In this document: positions 25,322 to 33,170 of the stretch, one piece after another | Layout of the letters: each line of letters starts with the position of its first letter | Numbering within the stretch: the stretch's first letter is position 1 | Notes under the pieces: generated by a model | The model's input: the letters and a program-made list of their open reading frames with translations, nothing else | Told to the model about the DNA's origin: nothing | Databases searched by the model: none | Assembly: GCA_035651455.1 (NCBI GenBank) | Contig: DASRFR010000047.1 | Location: 310,001 to 374,000, forward strand | Length of the DNA stretch: 64,000 bases | Direction of reading: 5' to 3' | Source of the DNA: DASRFR01 sp035651455 | Lineage (GTDB): Bacteria > Acidobacteriota > Terriglobia > Terriglobales > Acidobacteriaceae | Position numbers and translations under genes: made by a program

Positions 25322-26320
25322 ATGCCGAAAAAAGGGATTCTTGAACGCCTGAAAGAAGGTCCTGTCCTGGGAGATGGCGGATACCTTCTCGAATTGGAAA
25401 AGCGCGGATGGGTGCGCGCGGGTCCGTTCACACCAGAAGTAGCCCTTATCTATCCTGACGCGTTACGTGAACTGCACATCGAATTCCGACAAGCAGGCGC
25501 GGAGGTACTTCAGGCCCTGACGTTTTATGCCAGCCGCGACAAGCTCGCCACGGTGGGACTCGAGGACAGTCTCGCCGACTTGAACCGTGCGGCAGTACGG
25601 ATCGCCCGCGAAGTGGCTGGCGACCGCTGCCTGGTGGCAGGAAATATCAGTCTCACCTGGATGTATGAGCCGAATAGTCCCGCCGCTGCGGACCGCGTCC
25701 GCAAAACTTTCGATGAGCAATTGGAAGTGCAGGTCGAAGAAGGCGTGGACTTCATCGTCGGCGAAACATTTTCCTGGCTGGGTGAGGCGCTTATCGCAGT
25801 AGAGCGTGGGAAGGCTACTGGGCTTCCCACCATGGTTACAATCTGCTTCGAAAACACGGACGAGACCGCCGACGGCAGGAGCGCCGAATACGCGGCAAAA
25901 GCCCTTATGGATGCGGGAGCAGATATCGTTGGCATGAACTGCCTGCGCTCACCCGAGCACATGCTGCCATCAATGGAGCGCATGCGTAAGGCCGTATCGG
26001 GTTATCTGGCGTGTCAGCCGGTTGGGTACCGCACTCCGAAAGACAAGCCAGACTTTACCAGCCTGCCTGAGTTCCCGCTCGGACTTGATCCGTTGCAACT
26101 CACGCGCAAAGACATGGCGGATTATGCCCAACACGCCCGGGACATCGGCATCAACTACATCGGCGCATGTTGCGGGGCGGTTGCCATGCACATCCGTGAG
26201 ATGGCGCGGGTGCTGGGCAAACTTCCGGAAGATAACCGGGTCTGGAAGAAAGGCGGCGAAAAACCCATGTCCGCTTACGAGTACTACGGGCACGACAAGG
26301 GAGTGGCGACGACGAAATAG
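25322..26320 (+). CDS. Betaine-homocysteine S-methyltransferase homologue (BHMT type)
   Basis: A 332-residue zinc methyltransferase. The opening KKGILERLKEGPVLGDGGY and EKRGWVRAGPFTPE, then TFYASRDKL, match animal BHMT strongly. Zinc ligands are C207 in GMNC and C283/C284 in IGACCGA. D18 and E148 align with betaine and homocysteine pocket residues. It lacks most of the roughly 80-residue C-terminal dimerisation arm of the animal protein, ending soon after the barrel. Two aromatic pocket positions differ by my alignment (Phe in GPFTPE for Trp; Thr after E148 for Tyr), so another methyl donor is possible. It would make methionine and dimethylglycine from betaine and homocysteine. GAGGAGC before ATG 25322 is a good ribosome site. 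Confidence 0.9.
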   Translation: MPKKGILERLKEGPVLGDGGYLLELEKRGWVRAGPFTPEVALIYPDALRELHIEFRQAGAEVLQALTFYASRDKLATVGLEDSLADLNRAAVRIAREVAGDRCLVAGNISLTWMYEPNSPAAADRVRKTFDEQLEVQVEEGVDFIVGETFSWLGEALIAVERGKATGLPTMVTICFENTDETADGRSAEYAAKALMDAGADIVGMNCLRSPEHMLPSMERMRKAVSGYLACQPVGYRTPKDKPDFTSLPEFPLGLDPLQLTRKDMADYAQHARDIGINYIGACCGAVAMHIREMARVLGKLPEDNRVWKKGGEKPMSAYEYYGHDKGVATTK

Positions 26321-26321
26321 C

Positions 26322-27278
26322 CTAAGAACTGCCGATCAGGATGCCCGTGACGAACACCAGAACCCCGCCCAGCACCACCTGAAAGCTGGCGGACAAGATC
26401 GGTGTGTCCATGTAGCGATGACGCACGTAGCTGATGGCCGCCAACTCCACGGCAACCACTGCGATGGCGACGGCCATGGCAATGCGGAAATTGGAGATCA
26501 AAAAGGGCAGCGTGTGACCGATGCCGCCCGCCGCCGTCATTAATCCGGTTACCGAGCCTCGCAGAATGGGCTTGCCGCGCCCGGTGAGGGAGCCATCATC
26601 GGACAGAGCTTCGGCGAATGCCATGGAGATACCCGCGCCGATTGACGCAGCCAGTCCAACCAGAAACGCGTCCCAGCTGTTCTTCGTCGCGAACGCTGCG
26701 GCGAACACCGGCGCCAGCGTGGAAACTGAGCCGTCCATCAGGCCGGCGAGCCCGGGTTGCACGATCTGGAGCACAAATAACCGGCGTTGCGCGTCTTCTT
26801 CTTTCTGTTGCACCACGGGCGTGATGGTCTGTTGCAATGCCTCAGCGGTCGCGTAGTGCCGGCGTTCCACCTCAGCAAGGTCGCCCAGCAGCTTGCGGAT
26901 TGCGGCGTCATGCACGTGTTGTATGGATTTCTCGTAGAATCGCCGGGTCTCCAGTTCCATGATCTCGACCTGCTTCCGCACCTCATTGATCGGCAAAGGT
27001 CGGGTCAACCAAACCGGGCGGCGTTGTACGAAACCTTTTACGTCATGACGGCGAATCAGCGGAATGTGGTCGCCGAAGCGCTGCCTGTACATCTCAATCA
27101 GAGTGGCGCGGTGTTGCGACTCTTCCTCCCGCATCTCGTCGAAAATGCGGGCCGTATCGGGATAATCCTGGCGTAAACCGTCAGCGAAGTCGGCGTAAAT
27201 GCGGCCGTCTTCTTCTTCCAGGGAAACAGCTAACGCGAGGATCTCGCGCTCGGTAAGGTCGCGGAAGTTTTTAGCCAT
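26322..27278 (-). CDS. mbfA: MbfA-type iron exporter: ferritin-like domain fused to a VIT1/CCC1 membrane domain
   Basis: A 318-residue inner-membrane protein. Residues 1-160 form a ferritin-like domain with repeated diiron motifs (SLEEEDGRIYADF, REEESQH, IMELETRRFYEKS, EVERRHY). Residues 170-318 have about five membrane segments in the VIT1 layout, starting LAGLMDGSVSTLAPVFAAAF. This is the architecture of membrane-bound ferritin A, an iron exporter protecting against iron and peroxide stress in rhizobia. ATG at 27278 follows AAGGAG. It is convergent with the BHMT gene, one base apart, and divergent from cysteine synthase. No Fur- or Irr-type box was recognised upstream. Confidence 0.9.
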   Translation of the reverse strand: MAKNFRDLTEREILALAVSLEEEDGRIYADFADGLRQDYPDTARIFDEMREEESQHRATLIEMYRQRFGDHIPLIRRHDVKGFVQRRPVWLTRPLPINEVRKQVEIMELETRRFYEKSIQHVHDAAIRKLLGDLAEVERRHYATAEALQQTITPVVQQKEEDAQRRLFVLQIVQPGLAGLMDGSVSTLAPVFAAAFATKNSWDAFLVGLAASIGAGISMAFAEALSDDGSLTGRGKPILRGSVTGLMTAAGGIGHTLPFLISNFRIAMAVAIAVVAVELAAISYVRHRYMDTPILSASFQVVLGGVLVFVTGILIGSS

Positions 27279-27470
27279 TCAGTGGCTCCTTGAAGGCGGT
27301 GATCCATGAAACTGCTTATGGTACCAGCCGCTTAAATCGCATGCTGAAGGAAGCGCAGCAATTCTGTCCTGTCCCCAGCGTTCTTATGATTCACCTATGA
27401 TTGCCGCTGAATTGCCAAGAAAATTTGAAGTATTTGGCGAATTCTGGAATCTCATGCTTTGGAGCTCTTC

Positions 27471-28436
27471 ATGAAAATCGCAAACGACGTGACCGAATTG
27501 ATCGGAAAAACCCCTCTGGTCTGGCTGAACAAGGTAACGGCCGGCTGCGAGGGCAACATCGCCGCCAAGCTGGAAAGTTTCAATCCGTGCAACAGCGTGA
27601 AGGACCGGATTGGGGTGAGCATGATCAACGAAGCCGAGCGCAGCGGCAAAATTACGCCAGGCAGAACGGTACTGATTGAGCCGACCAGCGGAAATACAGG
27701 AATTGGGTTGGCATTCGTTGCGGCTGTTAAAGGTTACAAGCTCATCCTCATCATGCCTGACACGATGAGCCTCGAGCGTCGTGTGCTTCTGCGCGCCCTG
27801 GGCGCGGAGATTGTCTTGACTCCGGGTCCAAAGGGAATGAAGGCTGCCATTGCCAAAGCCGAAGAGATCCTATCGGAGACTCCCGAAGGTTTTATACTCC
27901 AGCAATTCTCGAACCCCGCGAATCCCAAGATTCACTTCGAGACCACCGGCCCGGAGATCTGGAATGACACCGACGGACAGGTTGCGATCCTGGTGTCCGG
28001 CGTCGGAACAGGCGGAACCCTGACCGGAGTGGCCGAATATATCAAGCCGAAGAAACCTGACTTTCGGGTCGTCGCAGTTGAACCGCAAGACAGCGCGGTG
28101 CTGTCGGGCGGCAAGCCGAGCCCGCATAAAATTCAGGGCATTGGAGCAGGCTTTGTGCCGCAGATTCTGCGCACCGACTTGATTGACGAAGTGCTCACCG
28201 TTACTAACGACGAATCCATCGAAATGGCGCGACGGCTGGCCAGGGAAGAAGGCCTGCTGGTCGGAATTTCAGCCGGCGCGGCAGTGCAAGCGGCAATCAG
28301 AGTTGGTGCGCGGGCGGAAAATGCCGGCAAGCTGATTGTGGTAGTGCTTCCGGATTTCGGTGAGCGCTACCTCAGCAGTATTTTGTTCGATTCCTTGCGA
28401 CAGCAAGCCTTGGGAATGGAAACCGTGCAGGTATGA
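27471..28436 (+). CDS. cysK: Cysteine synthase A (O-acetylserine sulfhydrylase)
   Basis: A 321-residue PLP enzyme making cysteine from O-acetylserine and sulfide. PLP-binding K44 lies in NPCNSVKDRIG; TSGNTGIGLAF binds the substrate carboxylate; GVGTGGTLTG binds the PLP phosphate. The C-terminal LVGISAGAAVQAA and VVVLPDFGERYLS are typical CysK marks. ATG at 27471 is preferred over an upstream frame start because GGAG lies nine bases before it. Length matches the family. It is divergent from the mbfA-like gene and is followed 127 bases later by a small cysteine-pair protein and then by the YbdK-type ligase, so local cysteine supply for a thiol pathway is conceivable. Confidence 0.95.
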   Translation: MKIANDVTELIGKTPLVWLNKVTAGCEGNIAAKLESFNPCNSVKDRIGVSMINEAERSGKITPGRTVLIEPTSGNTGIGLAFVAAVKGYKLILIMPDTMSLERRVLLRALGAEIVLTPGPKGMKAAIAKAEEILSETPEGFILQQFSNPANPKIHFETTGPEIWNDTDGQVAILVSGVGTGGTLTGVAEYIKPKKPDFRVVAVEPQDSAVLSGGKPSPHKIQGIGAGFVPQILRTDLIDEVLTVTNDESIEMARRLAREEGLLVGISAGAAVQAAIRVGARAENAGKLIVVVLPDFGERYLSSILFDSLRQQALGMETVQV

Positions 28437-28563
28437 GGAGATAACAGCGACAACCCCCGGGTGAACACGATCATCGTACTTGCGGCGGAGAATGGCGCAA
28501 GCCTGAGAACGAGACCATCCCAGCCGACTAAAAATAATCCCCCACCGGGGCGGGAGGTTCTCC

Positions 28564-28896
28564 ATGATTCGATTCTTTTGCGACACCTGTTCGGCAGAAA
28601 AACCAGTCAACGCGATTTGGCTGCTGGGCCTGGCGGCGGAAGCGGTGGGCGTCAGGGCCGCGCGCCGTGAAATTACGATCATGCCCAGGTGGGAGCGGGA
28701 ACGGGCAGTGCACCCCCTGGCCGTTCACTTCTGCTCGGAAGCATGCAAGGAGAGATACATCACCGCTTTATTCGGCGATACCCCTGAAGTGGAGGACGAA
28801 ACCACGGTGGTCACGAGCAGGACCAAGCGTGTACCAACTGCCTCGCGCCGCAAGACCCTACTTCGAAAAACGCGTCGCCGGAAGCGGGCGGCCTGA
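28564..28896 (+). CDS. Small Cys-pair, probably zinc-binding, basic protein
   Basis: A 110-residue protein I do not recognise. CDTC at residues 6-9 and a second pair in HFCSEACKERYITALFG (near residue 59) give a CxxC-n-CxxxC pattern typical of treble-clef or zinc-ribbon folds (YHS or TRASH-like). The last 25 residues are very basic (RRKTLLRKTRRRKRAA), suggesting nucleic acid binding. GGGAGG seven bases before ATG supports a real gene. It lies between cysK and the YbdK-type ligase on the same strand, with 188 bases to the latter, which carry a possible separate promoter. Confidence 0.7.
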   Translation: MIRFFCDTCSAEKPVNAIWLLGLAAEAVGVRAARREITIMPRWERERAVHPLAVHFCSEACKERYITALFGDTPEVEDETTVVTSRTKRVPTASRRKTLLRKTRRRKRAA

Positions 28897-29021
28897 AATG
28901 TCGGCCCGATGAGCTGATGCGGCTCCGGGCTGGGTTTCGACGGACATAATCATTTGCTTTCATTAGGTTAACGGCCGCAGTCTGCACGTGCAAAACCCCC
29001 TGCAATCCTGGCCTCGATTGC

Positions 29022-29027
29022 TATACT
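29022..29027 (+). promoter_or_regulatory. Possible -10 box for the ligase-peptidase triad
   Basis: TATACT lies 58 bases before the YbdK-type start at 29085, in an otherwise gene-free stretch. The -35 region at the right distance does not match TTGACA well, so this is a weak call. Confidence 0.3.
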
Positions 29028-29084
29028 ACTGTGGTTCTCCGCCGCCCTCTGGGATGGGCAGCGTCAAACTCTGCACCTGATTGT

Positions 29085-30227
29085 ATGTCTCCTGCTTTCA
29101 CTATCGGCATCGAGGAAGAGTACCAGACAGTCGATCCCATCACCCGCGACTTGCGTTCGCATATCCATGCCGAAATCATTGAAAAGGGCAAGATGCGCCT
29201 GCAAGAGCGCGTGAAGGCTGAAATGCACCAGTCCGTGGTTGAAGTCGGGACCTCGGTATGCAAAGGAATCAAGGAAGCAAAAGAAGAAGTCAAGAAGCTG
29301 CGACGCGACATGATTGCCTTGGCGAAGGAGAACGGGTTGCGACTTGCCTCGGCCGCCACGCATCCTTTTGCTGATTGGCGCGTGCAGGAGATCTATCCCG
29401 ACGAGCGCTACAAAAATATTGTTGAAGACATGCAATTGGTCGCGCGCGCTAATCTAATTTTCGGGCTACACGTGCATGTAGGGGTGGAAGACCGCGAGAC
29501 CGCCATCCATTTAATGAATCACGCCCGGTATTTTGTGCCCCACATTCTGGCTCTGTCCACGAATTCTCCATTTTGGCTCGGCATGGATACGGGCCTGAAA
29601 TCATATCGATGCAAGGTGTTTGACAAGTTCCCACGCACCAACATTCCAGATTATTTTCCCAGTTGGGGCGAGTACGAAAACTTCATCAAGCTGTTGATCA
29701 AAACCAACTGCATCGACAACGCGAAGAAGATCTGGTGGGATATTCGCCCGCACCCATTTTTTAACACGCTGGAATTCCGCGTCTGCGACATCCCGATGCG
29801 CCTGGACGAAACCATGGCTTTGGCGGCGCTCATCCAGGCGACCGTCGTCAAGCTGCACAAGCTGTATACAGCCAACCAGGGATTTCGCCTGTACCGCCGC
29901 GCGCTCATTATGGAAAATAAGTGGCGCGCCTCGAGATATGGGCTGAATGGAAAGCTGATCGATTTCGGCAAGCAAAAAGAAGTTCCGGCGCGGGACCTCG
30001 TGCGCGAATACCTGGAATTCGTGGACGATGTTGTCGACGAACTGGATTGCCGGGAAGAAATCAACTTCATTCATGAGATCCTGGAGATGGGCGCAGGAGC
30101 TGACCGGCAACTCCGTGTATTTCGCGAAACCGGCGATCTAAAGAAGGTTGTGGACTACATTATCGAGCAGACCGAACTGGGCCTCACCGAGACTCCTACA
30201 GCGGTCAGCGCGCAAAAAGTAGGTTAA
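29085..30227 (+). CDS. YbdK-type carboxylate-amine ligase (glutamate-cysteine ligase family 2)
   Basis: A 380-residue ligase of the GCS2/YbdK family. GIEEEY at residues 8-13 and E54 (VVEVGTS) form the ATP-metal site; FGLHVHVGVEDRETAI at about 127-140 and the substrate-binding WDIRPHPFFNTLEFRV at 218-233 complete the signature. These enzymes activate a carboxylate with ATP and join it to an amine; the model reaction is gamma-glutamylcysteine formation, but many YbdK members have unknown products. The upstream frame is open to 29031, but ATG 29085 gives the usual family start. The stop overlaps the next start by one base, so the M29-type peptidase is translated with it. Confidence 0.88.
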   Translation: MSPAFTIGIEEEYQTVDPITRDLRSHIHAEIIEKGKMRLQERVKAEMHQSVVEVGTSVCKGIKEAKEEVKKLRRDMIALAKENGLRLASAATHPFADWRVQEIYPDERYKNIVEDMQLVARANLIFGLHVHVGVEDRETAIHLMNHARYFVPHILALSTNSPFWLGMDTGLKSYRCKVFDKFPRTNIPDYFPSWGEYENFIKLLIKTNCIDNAKKIWWDIRPHPFFNTLEFRVCDIPMRLDETMALAALIQATVVKLHKLYTANQGFRLYRRALIMENKWRASRYGLNGKLIDFGKQKEVPARDLVREYLEFVDDVVDELDCREEINFIHEILEMGAGADRQLRVFRETGDLKKVVDYIIEQTELGLTETPTAVSAQKVG

Positions 30228-31267
30228 TGAAAACGGATATCTGTAATCGCCAACTGGATACTATCCCCTTTGATCCTGAACTTTCTCCCGGCGCGCACAA
30301 CGCCGTGAACGTCTGCCTGCGCGTTCAGGCCACTGAAAAAGTTTGCGTGATCACCGACGAGGCATCGCTCGAGATAGCAGCAGCTCTGGTCCACGAACTG
30401 GAGCGGATGGCATCTCCCTATCACGCCTGGGTGCTCGAAGAACTGGCGACCAGGCCCTTGCAAAATCTGCCGCGAGCGATTCTCGATGATCTCGAGACCA
30501 GTCACGTGAGCATCTTCGCGGTGCAGGCGCAGAGAAACGAACTGCAGTCGCGGATGCAAATGACGGACGTGGTAAATCGTCGCAAGATCCGTCACGCCCA
30601 CATGGTCAATATCAACCGGCAGATCATGCTCGAAGGTATGCGCGCGGACTACTCCAAGGTGGACCGGATCAGCACAAAGGTGATCGAGATCGCCCGGGCG
30701 GCGAAGCAGATTCGCGCTACTACCGACGCGGGCACCGATCTGATTGCCGACTTGAATCCGAATTACCGCTGGCTCAAGACAAGCGGCATCATCAGCCCGG
30801 ATAAGTGGGGCAACCTGCCCGGTGGCGAGGTGTTTACCACGCCCGGAGAGGTGAACGGGACCTTCGTTATAGACGGTGTAGTCGGAGACTATCTATGTGC
30901 GAAGTTCGGCAGCCTGCGCGATAATCCGCTGACCATCCACGTCAAAGGCAACCGCCTTACTGAAGCGCACTCGGCCAATCGCGAACTCGAAGAGGATTTC
31001 TGGCGCTATACCCACACAGATGAAAACAGCGACCTGGTCGGCGAGTTCGCGATCGGCACCAATATCGAGCTGAAGGACGTGATCGGCCAGATCTTGCAGG
31101 ATGAGAAATACCCGGGCGTGCACATCGCGTTCGGTAATCCTTACGGCGCGCATACCGGCGCCGACTGGTATTCGTCGACGCATATCGACGTGGTTGGCCG
31201 GAAGTTCAACATCTGGGCAGACGGCCAGCAGATCATGAGCCAGGGAAAGTTTTTACTGGAGCCGTGA
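30227..31267 (+). CDS. M29-type metallo-aminopeptidase-like protein
   Basis: A 346-residue protein whose C-terminal half carries the M29 (AmpS/AmpT) metal site: E201 in LPGGEVFTTP, E273 in VGEFAIGTN, H299 in GVHIAFG, H319 and D321 in SSTHID, with Y306 nearby. All family ligands appear present, so it should be active as a two-metal peptidase or amidase. The N-terminal half (residues 1-160) is less typical. It overlaps the YbdK stop by one base. A peptidase between a ligase and a second ligase-like gene suggests that it processes or recycles the product. Usual members are slightly longer, about 370-410 residues. A proofreading or salvage role is an inference. Confidence 0.82.
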   Translation: MKTDICNRQLDTIPFDPELSPGAHNAVNVCLRVQATEKVCVITDEASLEIAAALVHELERMASPYHAWVLEELATRPLQNLPRAILDDLETSHVSIFAVQAQRNELQSRMQMTDVVNRRKIRHAHMVNINRQIMLEGMRADYSKVDRISTKVIEIARAAKQIRATTDAGTDLIADLNPNYRWLKTSGIISPDKWGNLPGGEVFTTPGEVNGTFVIDGVVGDYLCAKFGSLRDNPLTIHVKGNRLTEAHSANRELEEDFWRYTHTDENSDLVGEFAIGTNIELKDVIGQILQDEKYPGVHIAFGNPYGAHTGADWYSSTHIDVVGRKFNIWADGQQIMSQGKFLLEP

Positions 31268-31381
31268 CCAGATAGTCGCCGTTACCTGCCGCTCGTCTCT
31301 GGTTCATGCTTGGTAGCCGTTGCACGGTGTTGTTCCTGTGTTCCTAGTTTGCTGCGAGAAATACTGCGGTAACCGTCAGCC

Positions 31382-32569
31382 ATGGTCCCCACGCTTCGCA
31401 AGCAATTCAACGAGAATTACCGGCCTGAAATGTACCAGGGCTTGCTTCGTGCTATGGAGCGAGCCTGTGGAATGCCGATCAAATTCCGTCTATCCGAGAC
31501 TCCCTGTTTCTTTCCCAAGTCGCTGCTCGATCGAATGTCGAGAAACGGAGCGGAACTGATTCATCAACTCGTGGATAGTCGCGATTATCACGCGCGCTCC
31601 GAAGAGTCGATCCCGCCGCAATTCAAGGTGCCTCGCGAGTCTGCGCATCCCATGTTCATCCAGGTTGATTTTGGGCTGGTGCGGGCAACTGAGGGGCAAA
31701 TAAAGCCGAAGCTGGTCGAATTGCAAGCCTTCCCTTCTCTCTACGCTTACCAGGCCCTGTTGGCGCAGACGTACATCGATGAATTTAAGCTGAATTACGG
31801 TCTGAATTACTTGTTGGGGGGGCTTGACCAGAACTCATATCAGGATCTATTGCGGCGCGCCATTCTCGGCGATCACGATCCTGAAAACGTTATTCTCATG
31901 GAAATAGATCCACTCGACCAGAAGACGCTGCCAGATTTCATCCTCACCGAGAAAATGCTCGGAGTTCCGACCGTCTGTATTACGCAGATTCGAAAAACTG
32001 GTAGCCGCCTTTTTTATGAAGCGGACGGGAAGAGAGTGCCGATTCAGCGCATCTACAACCGCGCGATCGTAGACGAACTGGAGCGCAAACGAGTGAAACT
32101 TGCGTTCGATTTTCGCGACGATCTGGAAGTGGAGTGGGCAGGGCATCCGAACTGGTATTTTCGTATCAGCAAGTACTCAATTCCCTTCCTGCGGCACGAA
32201 ACGGTCCCTAAAACCTGGTTTCTCGACGAACTGACCGAAATTCCCGCCGATCTCGAAAATTACACCCTGAAACCGCTCTATTCTTTCGCGGGATTGGGCG
32301 TCGTGATCGCGCCCAAAAAGGACGATGTTCTGGCCGTGCCTGTGGAAAAGCGCTCTCAGTACATTTTGCAGGAGAGATTGCATTTCGAGCCCGTTATTGA
32401 GACCCCATTCGGGGGCACAAAGGCGGAGGTGCGCATCATGTACATGTGGCTGGACGCGCTACGGCCGGTGTTGACTATCGTGCGCATGGGGCGCGGACTG
32501 CAAATGGGAGTGGATCATAACCGAAACCTGGAATGGGTGGGCGCATCCGCCGGCCTGTATTTGGACTGA
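31382..32569 (+). CDS. Protein with ATP-grasp-like features, glutathionylspermidine-synthase-like
   Basis: A 395-residue protein of unassigned function. The central and C-terminal parts suggest an ATP-grasp fold: FIQVDFGLVRATEGQIKPKL and LVELQAFPSLYAYQ recall the substrate region of glutathionylspermidine-synthase-like ligases; YTLKPLYSFAGLGV gives a possible ATP-binding Lys with a Gly-rich loop; YILQERL and AEVRIMYMW, then GVDHNRN, could supply the hinge and the Mg-binding Glu and Asn. It starts 114 bases after the M29-type gene on the same strand, without a clear Shine-Dalgarno. It may add a second amine or amino acid to the product of the YbdK-type ligase. The fold call needs a profile search. 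Confidence 0.55.
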   Translation: MVPTLRKQFNENYRPEMYQGLLRAMERACGMPIKFRLSETPCFFPKSLLDRMSRNGAELIHQLVDSRDYHARSEESIPPQFKVPRESAHPMFIQVDFGLVRATEGQIKPKLVELQAFPSLYAYQALLAQTYIDEFKLNYGLNYLLGGLDQNSYQDLLRRAILGDHDPENVILMEIDPLDQKTLPDFILTEKMLGVPTVCITQIRKTGSRLFYEADGKRVPIQRIYNRAIVDELERKRVKLAFDFRDDLEVEWAGHPNWYFRISKYSIPFLRHETVPKTWFLDELTEIPADLENYTLKPLYSFAGLGVVIAPKKDDVLAVPVEKRSQYILQERLHFEPVIETPFGGTKAEVRIMYMWLDALRPVLTIVRMGRGLQMGVDHNRNLEWVGASAGLYLD

Positions 32570-32609
32570 GCCACACGACTATTCGGCAGCACTCGGCTTG
32601 CCTGTATTT

Positions 32610-32981
32610 TCACCGTGAAGCTACCGAGGTCTGCACAATGCGGGCGCGCAGTTCTTGACCAGCAGCGCGTTTCACGTATAAGTCTTCGCCTTCGAACCTC
32701 AGTTCCACGGGATCGCCGGACTTGAACTCTCCAGGTCTATAGCCGCCCGCTTCCGCGGGATCATACTCGGCGACGTAGATGGTTTCCGCAACGCGGACAC
32801 GAATCCCGGCTACTCGCTTCTGGCGGCTTGCCCATTGTGCCAGGACCTCGGTTTCCGCTCGCAACCAGTTCTCCGCGTCGTGGCCAGGTATTCGTCCGCT
32901 CTCCTCCCAAATCTCACTGGCGCGTTTGCGAATGGCTGCTTCGAGTTCTTTCGGTCGAGTAGGCTGTTCAAGCCGGGCCAT
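32610..32981 (-). CDS. DUF2934 domain protein
   Basis: A 123-residue cytoplasmic protein. Residues 10-50 match DUF2934: LEAAIRKRASEIWEESGRIP followed by DAENWLRAETEV, a short helical module widespread in soil bacteria with unknown function. The remaining 70 residues form a small beta-rich segment (RVRVAETIYVAEYDP, DPVELRFEGEDLYVKR) that might bind a ligand. ATG at 32981 begins MARLEQPTRPKELE. It is convergent with the ligase triad and divergent from the Ser/Thr kinase gene. No function can be assigned. Confidence 0.75.
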   Translation of the reverse strand: MARLEQPTRPKELEAAIRKRASEIWEESGRIPGHDAENWLRAETEVLAQWASRQKRVAGIRVRVAETIYVAEYDPAEAGGYRPGEFKSGDPVELRFEGEDLYVKRAAGQELRARIVQTSVASR

Positions 32982-33170
32982 CGGTTTCTCTCGGTTTCAG
33001 CGCATGTCGCCGTGGTGCGGATCAGCGATCATATCTCCCGTGTGGGTGCATTTCAGAAGTTAATTGCAGAACGATGCCTATGTCTGTGACCTGCAAGGCA
33101 CGAAGGTCTGTACTCAGAAGTTGACCTAACTCCCTCCACGCCCTACTATTACCGCCAACAGGTGGAATCG

